From a virus: DNA of 20,402 nucleotides. Positions within the stretch are counted from its first letter, which is position 1. Each line of letters opens with the position of its first letter. The translations under genes were made by a program, and so were the position numbers. The notes beneath the pieces were generated by a model. It worked only from the letters and a program-made list of their open reading frames with translations. It did not search any database and was not told where the DNA came from. Shown in pieces: positions 1-7,086 of the stretch. Location of the stretch: IMG/VR virus record IMGVR_UViG_3300022187_000319, positions 1 through 20,402 of that record; one strand, written 5' to 3'.

Positions 1-1
1 T

Positions 2-1072
2 GAGGAGTTAAACAAGATGGCTGTAAGAGCTGAATCTTTTGAGAAACTTCAAGCAACTAAAGCTGTTAAAGAAGTAACAGAAAACACTCCTAGCGAAGTG
101 AGAGACTATTCTTTCCAAGATGCTATGAATCAAGCTGCTACTGGTCGTTTAGAAGGTCTTGTAAAAGAGATGGACCAAGAAGCAAGAAATGAGGCTCGTT
201 ATACTGGTCAATCATTTAAAGGTATTGCTATACCATCTACAATCTTAACTCGTGCTGCTGTAGCTACTGCTGCTGGTAACGCTACTGAGGTTATGGCTTG
301 GACTGACCAATTAGAAGCAAACTTAGTTTTAGCTTCTGCTGGTGCTAATTTCTACTCTGGTGTGGACAATATGAAGTTCCCAGTATTTAGTGCTATCAAC
401 TCTGGCTTCGTTGCTGAGACTGGTGGTTCTGCTCCAGCTGCTAATGGTACTGCTTCTAGCGTTACATTATCTCCTAAGAAACTTATCTCTATTGTTAATG
501 TTTCTGCTGAGGCTATCGCTCAAAACGCTTCTATCGAGGCTGCATTGAGAAGAAATATGGCTCAATCTGTAGCTGCTACTTTAGAAGAGGCTTTATTAGG
601 AACTGCAGATGTATCTAACGCTCCACAATCTATCTTTGCTGATGCTACTACTTCTGCTACTGGTGTTACTGCTTCTGATTGGATTGATATGGAAACTAGC
701 TTAATTGAGAATGGTGTTCAAATTAACGGAGCTAGATTAGCTTACTTATTAGACCCTTCTGCTTACGCTACTGTAAAATCTTTAGCACAAGTTTCTAATG
801 TTTCTCCTATATGGGACAACGCTAGAAAAGAGCTTAACGGCTATTTCTCTTTCGTATCTCCTAACGTAGGTAACGGTGGAACTGCTGGTAAAGACCACGC
901 TCTATTCGGAGACTTTTCTAAAGTACACATCGCTCAGTTTGGTGGTTTAGACGTTATTTATGACATCTATACTAACGCTGGAACTGGTGAGCCAAGATAT
1001 ATCTTGACTTCATTAGTTGATGGTGATGCTGTTCAGAATGATACTGCTTTTGTAAATATTATTGAAGCATAA
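2..1072 (+). CDS. HK97-fold phage major capsid protein (5' end probably outside window)
   Basis: Main shell protein of the icosahedral head. The visible part resembles HK97-family capsid proteins: a charged helical N-terminus, a stretch rich in Ala, Thr and Val, then the beta-rich body with a LxxxxYxxTSLVDGDAV-like C-terminal segment. From the ATG at 17 it would be 351 residues, short for the family, which usually has a longer N-terminal delta/scaffold domain. The frame stays open back to base 2 (Glu-Glu-Leu-Asn-Lys before the Met), and these residues continue the heptad pattern of ELNKM..RAESFEKLQ, so I infer that the true start lies upstream and the gene is cut by the window edge. The GAGGAG at 2-7 could instead be a ribosome site for the ATG at 17, but this phage otherwise shows few such sites. 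Gene order (capsid, connector, adaptor) fits. Family call is firm; the start is not. Confidence 0.85.
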   Translation, partial: EELNKMAVRAESFEKLQATKAVKEVTENTPSEVRDYSFQDAMNQAATGRLEGLVKEMDQEARNEARYTGQSFKGIAIPSTILTRAAVATAAGNATEVMAWTDQLEANLVLASAGANFYSGVDNMKFPVFSAINSGFVAETGGSAPAANGTASSVTLSPKKLISIVNVSAEAIAQNASIEAALRRNMAQSVAATLEEALLGTADVSNAPQSIFADATTSATGVTASDWIDMETSLIENGVQINGARLAYLLDPSAYATVKSLAQVSNVSPIWDNARKELNGYFSFVSPNVGNGGTAGKDHALFGDFSKVHIAQFGGLDVIYDIYTNAGTGEPRYILTSLVDGDAVQNDTAFVNIIEA

Positions 1073-1087
1073 TTTGTTTATTTTAAC

Positions 1088-1124
1088 GGAGGGAGTGGAA
1101 ACACTCTCTCCATTAATTTTTTTT
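1088..1124 (+). terminator. Hairpin with GAAA tetraloop plus T-tract after the capsid gene
   Basis: GGAGGGAGTG (1088-1097) pairs with CACTCTCTCC (1102-1111) over 10 bp with one G-U pair, closed by a GAAA tetraloop (1098-1101), and is followed by ATTAA and eight T (1117-1124). The shape is that of an intrinsic terminator. Since the next gene starts at 1127 and belongs to the same late block, it may act as a partial terminator that keeps capsid mRNA more abundant than downstream mRNA, or as a 3' stabilising structure. Confidence 0.7.
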
Positions 1125-1126
1125 AA

Positions 1127-1756
1127 ATGGAATACTATAACTACAACTTCAACACATTAAGAGGCTCTGACTATGTGCCTTATGGTAAGTTAGTTCTAAA
1201 GACTGCTCCAACGTCTACGGTAATATCATTATCAGAGGCTAAGGCATTTTTAAGAATAGACTCAGACTATGACGATGACAATACTTATATTACGTCTTTG
1301 ATTAATGTTGCTACGCAAGTTGTAGAGGAGTTTACTAGACGTAGATTAATGACTCAGACGTACAATCTTTTTTACGATGAGTTTCCTCCTTACATTGACT
1401 TACAAGTAGGAGATGTTGCTAGTGTTACTCATATTAAGTATTACGATGCCGACAATACATTACAAACCTTAGCTACTGACCAATACGATGTAGATACTAA
1501 GGTAAGACCAGGAAGGATATATGAATCGGAGGATGGAGACTTTCCTAACACTTACGAAAGACCAAACGCTGTTGAGGTTGAGTTTATAGTAGGTGGGACA
1601 GCGAGTGACGTTCCAGCTCCAATAATTCAAAGCATTTACATAATTGTAGGGCGTTACTTCGAAAATCGCCAGGACGTTGTTATGGGAACTCAAGTAAATG
1701 AATTACCTTTAATGGTAGACCACTTATTAACTCCTTACCGATTGCTTGAACTATGA
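1127..1756 (+). CDS. Head-tail connector protein (phiE125 gp8 / HK97 gp6-like)
   Basis: Predicted 209-residue connector that docks on the portal after DNA packaging. The segment from about residue 34, with ISLSEAKAFLRID, then ITSLINVATQVVEEFTRR and a LMTQTYNLFYDEFP stretch, is the typical signature of the phiE125 gp8 family: an N-terminal helical part followed by a strand-rich middle and a C-terminal helix (IIQSIYIIVGRYFENR). The ATG at 1127 sits directly behind an A/T-rich leader with no Shine-Dalgarno sequence. Its stop overlaps the start of the next gene (ATGA at 1753). The order capsid, connector, adaptor is conserved in siphoviruses and supports the call. Confidence 0.8.
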   Translation: MEYYNYNFNTLRGSDYVPYGKLVLKTAPTSTVISLSEAKAFLRIDSDYDDDNTYITSLINVATQVVEEFTRRRLMTQTYNLFYDEFPPYIDLQVGDVASVTHIKYYDADNTLQTLATDQYDVDTKVRPGRIYESEDGDFPNTYERPNAVEVEFIVGGTASDVPAPIIQSIYIIVGRYFENRQDVVMGTQVNELPLMVDHLLTPYRLLEL

Positions 1757-3159
1757 TAATAGGCAAACTAGATAGAAAGTTAAAACTATACACACAGACT
1801 TACTCAACTAACGCTTATGGCGAGAGAGTAGTATCTGATAATAGTTACGTTACCATCTATGCAGACTTTGACTTCAAAGGTGGTAATACTAACTTCGATG
1901 CTGATGCCTTAATCAATGATGAGCGTATAGAGTGCTTAATAAGATACAGAACTAACATTGGAGTAAGTCCACAATACTTTATCTCTAATGGCTCTACAAA
2001 TTATTCTATCAAGAGTATTAAGGAAGTAGGTCGTAAAGATGCTATGGTGCTTTTATTAGAGAAGAATGACGTAGTAGATTTATCACAGACAGCTCCTAAT
2101 CAATTTGTATTTACTATTGACACAGAGAACACTTCAAGTGGCTCTAGCTTGAACACTCAATTTATGATGCCATTGGTTAGTAGTGGTAGTTATAACGCTA
2201 CAGTAAACTGGGGAGATGGCTCTAGCGATACAATTACAAGTTACAATCAACAAGAGGTTACACACACTTATAGTAGTGCTGGACAATACGAAGTAAGCAT
2301 AGAGGGAACATTACAAGGATGGCAATTTAATAACGCTGGAGATAAGCTTAAAATGCTTGACGTAAAACAATGGGGAGTATTAGATTTATCTACTTCTGCT
2401 GCGTTTTATGGTTGCGCTAATTTAGATGCTAGTGCTACAGATGCTCCTACTATTTCTAGTACATCGTTATATAGAATGTTTAGAGACTGCACCAACTTTA
2501 ATGGTTCTATCGCAAATTGGGATATAAGTTCAGTAACAAATATGAGTCAATGTTTCTTTAATTGTTCTACATTTAATAAAAGTTTAGATAATTGGAATGT
2601 TAGTAACGTAACTAGAATAGACTATATGTTTTATAATTGCTTATCTTTTGACCAAGATTTGAACTCGTGGGACACTTCTAATGTTGAGAGAATGGACGCA
2701 TCGTTTTTTAATTGCTCACAATTTAACGGAGACATATATAGTTGGGACACTACTAACGTAGAAAATATGCAATCAATGCTCTACAACTGCGACTTATTCG
2801 ACCAATCTCTAGCAGCGTGGTCTATTGCAAATGTCTCTAACTTTACTAACTTTATGCAGAACGCTACTGGTTTATCTACTTCTAACTACGATGCAACGCT
2901 AATAGCTTGGGCATTACAAACAGTCAATAGTGGATTAAGTATTAACTTTGGTGGCTCACAATTTACAGAGTCAGCTTATGCTTCAAGATTCAGCTTAATA
3001 GAGGATGATGGTTGGACTATTGTTGATGGTGGTATCTTTGACCCAACACCAGCCGATTACATAAGCGTATTAAACACTAGAGTAGTAGCTGCTGGAGGAG
3101 TAGTAGAGAACACTACAGACAGCCAAGCATTCTTACAAACATTAAACGACATAAGCTAA
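1753..3159 (+). CDS. Head-tail adaptor fused to PKD-like and BspA-like (DUF285) repeat domains
   Basis: A 468-residue protein with unusual architecture. Residues 1-105 look like a phage head-tail joining/adaptor protein (SPP1 gp16 type: GKLDRKLKLYTQT..YGE..., a strand-rich middle and a SIKSIKEVGRKDAMVLLLEK end), which alone would be the usual full length. About residues 118-186 look like a PKD-type beta-sandwich, with VNWGDGSSDTI and VTHTYSSAGQYEVSI. Residues 240-370 form five 25-residue repeats of the BspA/DUF285 kind: Cys recurs at 246, 271, 296, 321, 346 and Trp at 256, 281, 306, 331, 356. The tail (434-468) has ADYISVLNTRVVAAGGVVE, a stretch I have the impression recurs in phage appendage proteins. 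I infer a neck protein carrying a surface-exposed, possibly binding, extension. Starts in an ATGA overlap; its stop overlaps the next start (TAATG). Adaptor identity is good; the role of the extension is inferred. Confidence 0.75.
   Translation: MIIGKLDRKLKLYTQTYSTNAYGERVVSDNSYVTIYADFDFKGGNTNFDADALINDERIECLIRYRTNIGVSPQYFISNGSTNYSIKSIKEVGRKDAMVLLLEKNDVVDLSQTAPNQFVFTIDTENTSSGSSLNTQFMMPLVSSGSYNATVNWGDGSSDTITSYNQQEVTHTYSSAGQYEVSIEGTLQGWQFNNAGDKLKMLDVKQWGVLDLSTSAAFYGCANLDASATDAPTISSTSLYRMFRDCTNFNGSIANWDISSVTNMSQCFFNCSTFNKSLDNWNVSNVTRIDYMFYNCLSFDQDLNSWDTSNVERMDASFFNCSQFNGDIYSWDTTNVENMQSMLYNCDLFDQSLAAWSIANVSNFTNFMQNATGLSTSNYDATLIAWALQTVNSGLSINFGGSQFTESAYASRFSLIEDDGWTIVDGGIFDPTPADYISVLNTRVVAAGGVVENTTDSQAFLQTLNDIS
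2479..2862 (+). repeat. Coding repeats: five 25-residue BspA/DUF285 units
   Basis: Within the adaptor fusion, five consecutive units of 75 nt encode the pattern F-x-x-C-x-x-F-(5)-L-x-x-W-(7)-V-x-x-M. The Cys and Trp positions each repeat with an exact spacing of 25 residues. The DNA units are diverged, so this is an old protein repeat rather than a recent DNA expansion. Confidence 0.8.
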
Positions 3160-4649
3160 TGGCAGATGGACTATTAAATAAAGCAAGTATTATCTTAACT
3201 CCTACTGGTTACAAGGCTGGAACGCTTTACAACGTAGCACCAGTAGTAGAGCCTTATGAGGACTTTGACTTTGCTAGAGCTAGTGTTGCTAGTCGTGTTA
3301 ATTCTAGTGGCTTAGTCGAGATGGTAGGTAGAACTCTTGGTAGTGAGTTAGTTACTAATGGAAACTTTAGTAATGGATTAAATAATTGGACAACAAATAC
3401 TGCTACTGAAAGTGGTGGCGTAGTTACCATACCTAATAATGGTTATATATTCCAAACCATTAACTTTCCTGATAGTGGAACAATAAAAATACAAGTTGAA
3501 GGTAGTGGAACGGTTAAGTATAGATTAGGTGTTACTTCTCCATCTAATACGTTTATAACAAAAACTTTACCATTTACAGCTTACGAGGATTTAAACTCTA
3601 CTGATGTCAGGATACAGCTAAATAATACGAGTGGCTCTGATATTACTGTAACTAGCGTATCAGTAAAAGAAGTAATAGACACAAACAACATTCCAAGAAT
3701 AAGCTATGATAGTAATGGAGATAATGGTCATATATTGTTAGAGCCTACTTCTACTAATTTATTGCCTTATAGTGAGGATTTTAGTGAGTGGACTTTAGGT
3801 AGTAACTCTACTTTAACTTATGAAAGTGATGTGGTTGCACCTGATGGTAGTTTAGGGGTTTATAGATTACAAAATCCACAATCTGGCTCAACTTTTTTGA
3901 GTATAGGATTTATAAATTGTAGAAACTTTAGCTTATTTGTTAAGGCAGTAACTGGTGGTGTTAATAATCAATTTAATTTAGATGCTTCTGGTCAACCTAC
4001 TGACACTAAAACAGCTACAACTCAATGGCAAAGATACGATAGGGACTTTGGAAGCCAAGCTAATTATAATTTATCTATTAATAATGGAATAGACAACTAC
4101 GCCTCTGACATATATATATGGGGCGCACAAGCAGAAGTCTTATCCTACGCTACATCATACATACCAACACTAACTGGAAGCACAGTTACAAGAGCTACAG
4201 AGACTGCAACTGGTGCTGGTAGTGCTGACTTAATAAACTCAACAGAGGGTGTGTTATATGCAGAGATAGCAGCTTTAGATGATAGTTCAATATCAATAGG
4301 TATATGTGATGGAAGCACAGATAATAGAGTGCTTATTTTATTACAATCAAATAATACTATTAGAGGATTTGTAGAAAGTTCAGACACTATTGTTTTTGAT
4401 GAAATTTATCAAGTATCATCTACTTTAGATTATCATAAAGTTGCAATAAAATACAAAGCTAATGATTTTGCTTTATGGATTGATGGAGTAGAAAGAGATA
4501 CTGATACAAATGGAGCTTCTCCTATTGGACTTAATGAATTACTATTTAATAATGGAGGTGGTGGTAGTATTTTCTACGGTAAATGCAAAGCACTAGCAGT
4601 ATTTAATGAGGCTTTAAGTGATAGCGAACTAACACAACTAACAACGTAA
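3159..4649 (+). CDS. Lectin-like multidomain structural protein (CBM-like domains plus LamG-like domain)
   Basis: A 496-residue protein, probably a virion surface or appendage protein that binds glycans. Three parts can be seen. Residues 62-172 start with SELVTNGNFSNGLNNWT and end with ITVTSVSVKEV, the usual frame of a carbohydrate-binding CBM4/9-like beta-sandwich. Residues 200-336 start with LLPYSEDFSEWTL, contain FSLFVKA and end with YIWGAQAEVLSYATSYIPT, a second such module. Residues 345-496 resemble a LamG/concanavalin-A-like domain (GVLYAEIAAL, then KVAIKYKANDFALWIDGVE, ending with ALAVFNEALSDSELTQL). No catalytic motif or signal peptide is seen. It sits between neck genes, linked by TAATG on both sides, so it is most likely made with the head-tail joining proteins. 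A role in adsorption or binding host polysaccharide is inferred. Confidence 0.65.
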   Translation: MADGLLNKASIILTPTGYKAGTLYNVAPVVEPYEDFDFARASVASRVNSSGLVEMVGRTLGSELVTNGNFSNGLNNWTTNTATESGGVVTIPNNGYIFQTINFPDSGTIKIQVEGSGTVKYRLGVTSPSNTFITKTLPFTAYEDLNSTDVRIQLNNTSGSDITVTSVSVKEVIDTNNIPRISYDSNGDNGHILLEPTSTNLLPYSEDFSEWTLGSNSTLTYESDVVAPDGSLGVYRLQNPQSGSTFLSIGFINCRNFSLFVKAVTGGVNNQFNLDASGQPTDTKTATTQWQRYDRDFGSQANYNLSINNGIDNYASDIYIWGAQAEVLSYATSYIPTLTGSTVTRATETATGAGSADLINSTEGVLYAEIAALDDSSISIGICDGSTDNRVLILLQSNNTIRGFVESSDTIVFDEIYQVSSTLDYHKVAIKYKANDFALWIDGVERDTDTNGASPIGLNELLFNNGGGGSIFYGKCKALAVFNEALSDSELTQLTT

Positions 4650-4858
4650 TGAGTTTAAGATTAACAGAAATATGTTACCCAGAGGTAAAGAGTTACTACA
4701 TCGTATGGAACGATAGCGAGGCGATAGTATCGTATGGAGTGCTAGAAACCTATCAATGCTTAGAGACTAAGTGGGACAATGTAGATTTATACACTAAAGA
4801 AATAGATTGGATAAACATATTAATAGATAACGGTATTAACCCTTTTCCAGAGCAATGA
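4649..4858 (+). CDS. Small acidic protein of unknown function next to the lectin-like gene
   Basis: A 69-residue acidic protein rich in Trp, Tyr and Ile, with no motif I recognise. The start is fixed by a TAATG overlap with the lectin-like gene, and its stop overlaps the next start (ATGA at 4855), so it lies in a tight translational chain and is very probably expressed. It may be an accessory partner of the two appendage-like proteins before it, since it stands between them and the conserved neck gene HK97 gp10. That is inference from position only. Confidence 0.6.
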   Translation: MSLRLTEICYPEVKSYYIVWNDSEAIVSYGVLETYQCLETKWDNVDLYTKEIDWINILIDNGINPFPEQ

Positions 4859-5283
4859 TAGTATCAGCGCAAATAGATGAGAAAGAGCTGAAGTCTTTAA
4901 TTAAGGACTTAGAGAAACTTAATATGTCTGAAAGTAAAAACAAGACACTATTGAGACAAGGTATGCGTAAAGCTGCTAAGCCTATTCTACAAGAGCTTAA
5001 ATCTATTGTACCAGTTGAAACTAAACAACTTAAAAAGTCTTTAGCTGTTATAAATGGTAAGAATGTAAAAGGCAAACCACCAACGGTATATGTAGGACCA
5101 AGAGTAACTAAGTCATTTGCTACTAAAGAAAAGTCTGGATTTTACTTTTACTTTTTAGAGTATGGATTTAGAGGAATACCAGGACTTAGAATGTTAGATA
5201 AGACTGCTGCTAGTAAAGGTAATACAGCTATAAACGGTGTAATAGGAGAAATAAAAAAACTCATTGACAAAAGAATGAAGTAA
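4855..5283 (+). CDS. HK97 gp10-like neck/tail component
   Basis: A 142-residue member of the HK97-gp10 family of head-tail/tail completion proteins. Typical points are the N-terminal helix KELKSLIKDLEKL, the basic stretch LRQGMRKAAKPILQELKSIVPVET followed by LKKSL, a central beta-strand with VYVGPR, the GFYFYFLEYG(F) core, and a C-terminal helix. The usual neighbour is a DUF3168/tail-completion gene, as here. Starts in an ATGA overlap and ends in a TAATG overlap. Confidence 0.8.
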   Translation: MIVSAQIDEKELKSLIKDLEKLNMSESKNKTLLRQGMRKAAKPILQELKSIVPVETKQLKKSLAVINGKNVKGKPPTVYVGPRVTKSFATKEKSGFYFYFLEYGFRGIPGLRMLDKTAASKGNTAINGVIGEIKKLIDKRMK

Positions 5284-5699
5284 TGGAGATAGGAAAAGTA
5301 ATATATAATATTTTAAGCAACGACTCAAACGTAGCTCCTTTAGTTACTACTGACGGTAATTTAAGAATATTTCCTAGCCGTTACAATTTTCCTACAGACG
5401 TTAAGTTACCTTATATAACTTATCAGATGTTTGGAGATGAGCCTAACAACACTAAGAACGGAGTAAGTGAGTATGACTATGTTAGAGTACAGATAAGCAT
5501 TTATCACAATAGCTACGCTGATATGATAACTCTAGCTGGTCACGTTAGAACAGCTCTAGACTACGTTAGTGGCACTTATAGTGGTGTAGTAGTAGATAAG
5601 ATATTTTACCAAGACCAGAACGAGCTTTATGATGATTCTGCTGGTTCTATTGGTTTATATGGTATAGCACAAGATTACAGATTTAACATAAATAGATAA
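5283..5699 (+). CDS. Tail completion protein (DUF3168, SPP1 gp17-like)
   Basis: A 138-residue protein expected to join the tail tube to the head-tail connector. The pattern I-x-x-I-L-S-N-D-x-x-V-A-P-L near the N-terminus, a LPYITYQ strand at about residues 44-50, the YDYVRVQISIYHNSYADMITLAGHVRTAL block and a C-terminal strand (YGIAQDYRFNI) match the DUF3168 tail-completion family. It follows the gp10-like gene with a TAATG overlap and precedes the major tail protein region, which is the usual order. Confidence 0.75.
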   Translation: MEIGKVIYNILSNDSNVAPLVTTDGNLRIFPSRYNFPTDVKLPYITYQMFGDEPNNTKNGVSEYDYVRVQISIYHNSYADMITLAGHVRTALDYVSGTYSGVVVDKIFYQDQNELYDDSAGSIGLYGIAQDYRFNINR

Positions 5700-5701
5700 A
5701 T

Positions 5702-5887
5702 ATGGAAACCTATAAAGTAAAGATAAAAAAAGACATCGAATGCAGAGGAGTAGAATACAAAGAAGGCGAATCTTACAAAGTAGTAAGAGCAGTCTTTAAC
5801 TTCTTACAGCACAACGATGCAATAGATACAACAAAGAAAAAGTCTAAGAAGAAAGAAGAATCTTCTGAGGATTTAGATATTAGCTAA
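5702..5887 (+). CDS. Small lysine-rich protein of the tail region
   Basis: A 61-residue protein, two bases downstream of the tail-completion gene. The N-terminal half (YKVKIKKDIECRGVEYKEGESYKVVRA) is strand-rich, the C-terminal third is a charged Lys/Glu tail that is probably disordered. A small protein at this place between tail completion and major tail protein is common in siphoviruses, but I cannot assign a function. Confidence 0.6.
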   Translation: METYKVKIKKDIECRGVEYKEGESYKVVRAVFNFLQHNDAIDTTKKKSKKKEESSEDLDIS

Positions 5888-5912
5888 TTATAAATTTTAA
5901 AATTAAAAGAAA

Positions 5913-6338
5913 ATGGCAATTTTTAACGGAACGGATTTAATCCTAAAAGTTTCTCCTAGTAGTGGAGGAGCTGAAGCGAAATTGATGCATTCTCAGAATG
6001 TTTCACTTTCAATGAATGTAGATACAATAGACATCTCAACAAAAGACTCTGCTGGTTGGAGAGATTTGTTAGGTGGACAAAAGTCTTTTAGCCTTTCGGC
6101 TGATGGTCTTATGGACTTCTCAGCAACTGCTGGAGATACTGATGTAGCAGAATTATTTGACCAGATGTTTGATAGAACGGCAGTAGACTTTACTTTTGCT
6201 CTAGCTACTCCTGCTGGTTATACAATTACTGGAGATGGTTTTATTACTTCTCTTGAGATTTCTGGCGGTACAGAAGATGCTCCTACTTACTCTTGTTCTA
6301 TCGAAGGGTCTGGAGAATTAACTAAGACTGCTGTATAA
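5913..6338 (+). CDS. Major tail protein (TP901-1 family)
   Basis: A 141-residue tail-tube protein. It starts MAIFNGTDLILKV, has a beta-strand with VSLSMNVDTIDISTKDSAGWRDLL, and a GQKSFSLSADGL repeat-like strand, all typical of TP901-1-type major tail proteins; the C-terminal half has the expected GYTITGDGFITSLEISGG strands. Position before the tail chaperone and tape measure genes agrees. The ATG at 5913 follows a 25-nt A/T-rich gap with no Shine-Dalgarno sequence. Confidence 0.85.
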   Translation: MAIFNGTDLILKVSPSSGGAEAKLMHSQNVSLSMNVDTIDISTKDSAGWRDLLGGQKSFSLSADGLMDFSATAGDTDVAELFDQMFDRTAVDFTFALATPAGYTITGDGFITSLEISGGTEDAPTYSCSIEGSGELTKTAV

Positions 6339-6344
6339 TAATTT

Positions 6345-6407
6345 CTTTGTTGGTTGGGGATTGTGCTACGGCACGTCTCCAACTAGCAATAATTTAAACT
6401 AACAAAG
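6345..6407 (+). promoter_or_regulatory. Nested RNA hairpin with UACG tetraloop upstream of the tail chaperone
   Basis: The inner stem GTTGGGGATTGTGC (6353-6366) pairs with GCACGTCTCCAAC (6371-6383), with G-U pairs and one bulged T, closed by C(UACG)G, a very stable UNCG tetraloop. An outer stem CTTTGTTGG (6345-6353) can pair with CTAACAAAG (6399-6407), ending 2 nt before the ATG at 6410; base 6353 can belong to only one of the two stems. No T-tract follows, so it is not a standard terminator. It may stabilise the major tail protein mRNA or limit chaperone translation; this is inferred. Confidence 0.5.
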
Positions 6408-6409
6408 AT

Positions 6410-6760
6410 ATGTACGAAGTAGTTATAATAAACGGTAAAGATTACCCAGTAAGATTTGGAATGAACTCATTGAGATTATTCTGTAAAGATACTGGAAGAA
6501 GTTTAGCTGACTTAGATAAGCTAGGAGAGGGAATGAGTTTAGATGATGCTTGTTATTTAATCCTAAACGGAATAAAAGACGGCTCTAGAGTGAGTGGTCA
6601 AGAATGTTCTTTAAATGTTGATGATGTCGCAGACTTGCTAGACGAAGATTTTGACGCACTAAATAAAGTGCTAGAGATATTCTCTAATCAATTCTCTGCT
6701 AAATTTGAAACGGAGGGAAACGACAAAGCCACGAAGAAAGTGGCAAAGAAAAAGAAGTAA
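6410..6760 (+). CDS. Tail assembly chaperone, G form
   Basis: A 116-residue protein in the place of lambda gpG, between major tail protein and tape measure. It has an N-terminal strand (EVVIINGKDYPVRFGMNSLRLFCKDTG) and a helical region (LDDACYLILNGIKDG, DVADLLDEDFDALNKVLEIFSNQF), as in other siphovirus G-type chaperones, and a lysine-rich C-terminus. The last codons overlap a -1 reading frame that continues into the T extension, with a slippery heptamer at 6715-6721. The role is to coat the tape measure protein before tube assembly (known for lambda). High confidence from context, moderate from sequence alone. Confidence 0.75.
   Translation: MYEVVIINGKDYPVRFGMNSLRLFCKDTGRSLADLDKLGEGMSLDDACYLILNGIKDGSRVSGQECSLNVDDVADLLDEDFDALNKVLEIFSNQFSAKFETEGNDKATKKVAKKKK
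6715..6744 (+). promoter_or_regulatory. Programmed -1 ribosomal frameshift signal (slippery heptamer plus hairpin)
   Basis: In the G frame the codons read gaG GGA AAC, that is X_XXY_YYZ with the heptamer GGGAAAC at 6715-6721. After a 6-nt spacer (GACAAA), GCCAC (6728-6732) pairs with GTGGC (6740-6744) over a 7-nt loop. The -1 frame is closed by a TGA at 6706-6708 and open from there to 7086, so the slip must happen at or after 6709. Every element of a lambda G/GT-type signal is present. Confidence 0.85.
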
Positions 6761-7086
6761 CTTGGGATAGCTTAGAAGCTATAGGTTATGGCTTCGGATT
6801 ACTTCCTCAAGACTTTTGGAGTTTAACTTTCCACGAGTTTATCTGTATGCAGAAAGGCTTTAATGATAGAGTAGAGAAAGAACAGCAATGGGAATGGGAA
6901 CGAGTGCGATGGTTGGCTTGTGTTAATTTACAGCCACATACAAAGAAAGGACAAAACCTAACTCCTCAAAAGCTGATGAAGTTTGATTGGGAGAAAAAGA
7001 AAGTTAAGACCGACATTAAGAAACAAAAGAAGAGAGCAGAATATATTAAAAAGAAATACGAATTGCTAAATAAAGACAATGGCTGA
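6721..7086 (+). CDS. Tail assembly chaperone T extension, expressed as GT fusion by -1 frameshift
   Basis: This -1 frame segment has no good start of its own before an internal ATG at 6847, but encodes continuous, family-like protein from 6721: EVTWDSLEAIGYGFGLLPQDFWSLT..EF, the usual core of T-type chaperone extensions, then a Trp-rich and strongly basic C-terminus. Slipping at 6715-6721 would join 104 residues of G to 121 residues here, giving a GT protein of 225 residues that ends inside the start of the tape measure gene (overlap 7079-7086). Calling only the piece from 6847 would miss the conserved core. In lambda the ratio of G to GT is set by the frameshift; the same is inferred here. 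Confidence 0.8.
   Translation, partial: RQSHEESGKEKEVTWDSLEAIGYGFGLLPQDFWSLTFHEFICMQKGFNDRVEKEQQWEWERVRWLACVNLQPHTKKGQNLTPQKLMKFDWEKKKVKTDIKKQKKRAEYIKKKYELLNKDNG

Noticed and set aside
2479-2862. Tandem repeats as a recent DNA expansion or diversity-generating cassette
   Set aside because: The 75-nt units are strongly diverged at DNA level and no reverse transcriptase or template repeat is seen in the window.
4836-5075. Minus-strand open frames such as this one (also 7588-7875, 7891-8172, 12672-13004)
   Set aside because: All lie opposite well-supported + strand genes, have no protein family features, and are explained by AT-rich codon bias.
6748-6754. G_AAA_AAG as frameshift site in the lysine-rich end of the chaperone
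   Set aside because: The first base does not allow P-site re-pairing, while GGGAAAC at 6715 fits all rules and has a downstream hairpin.
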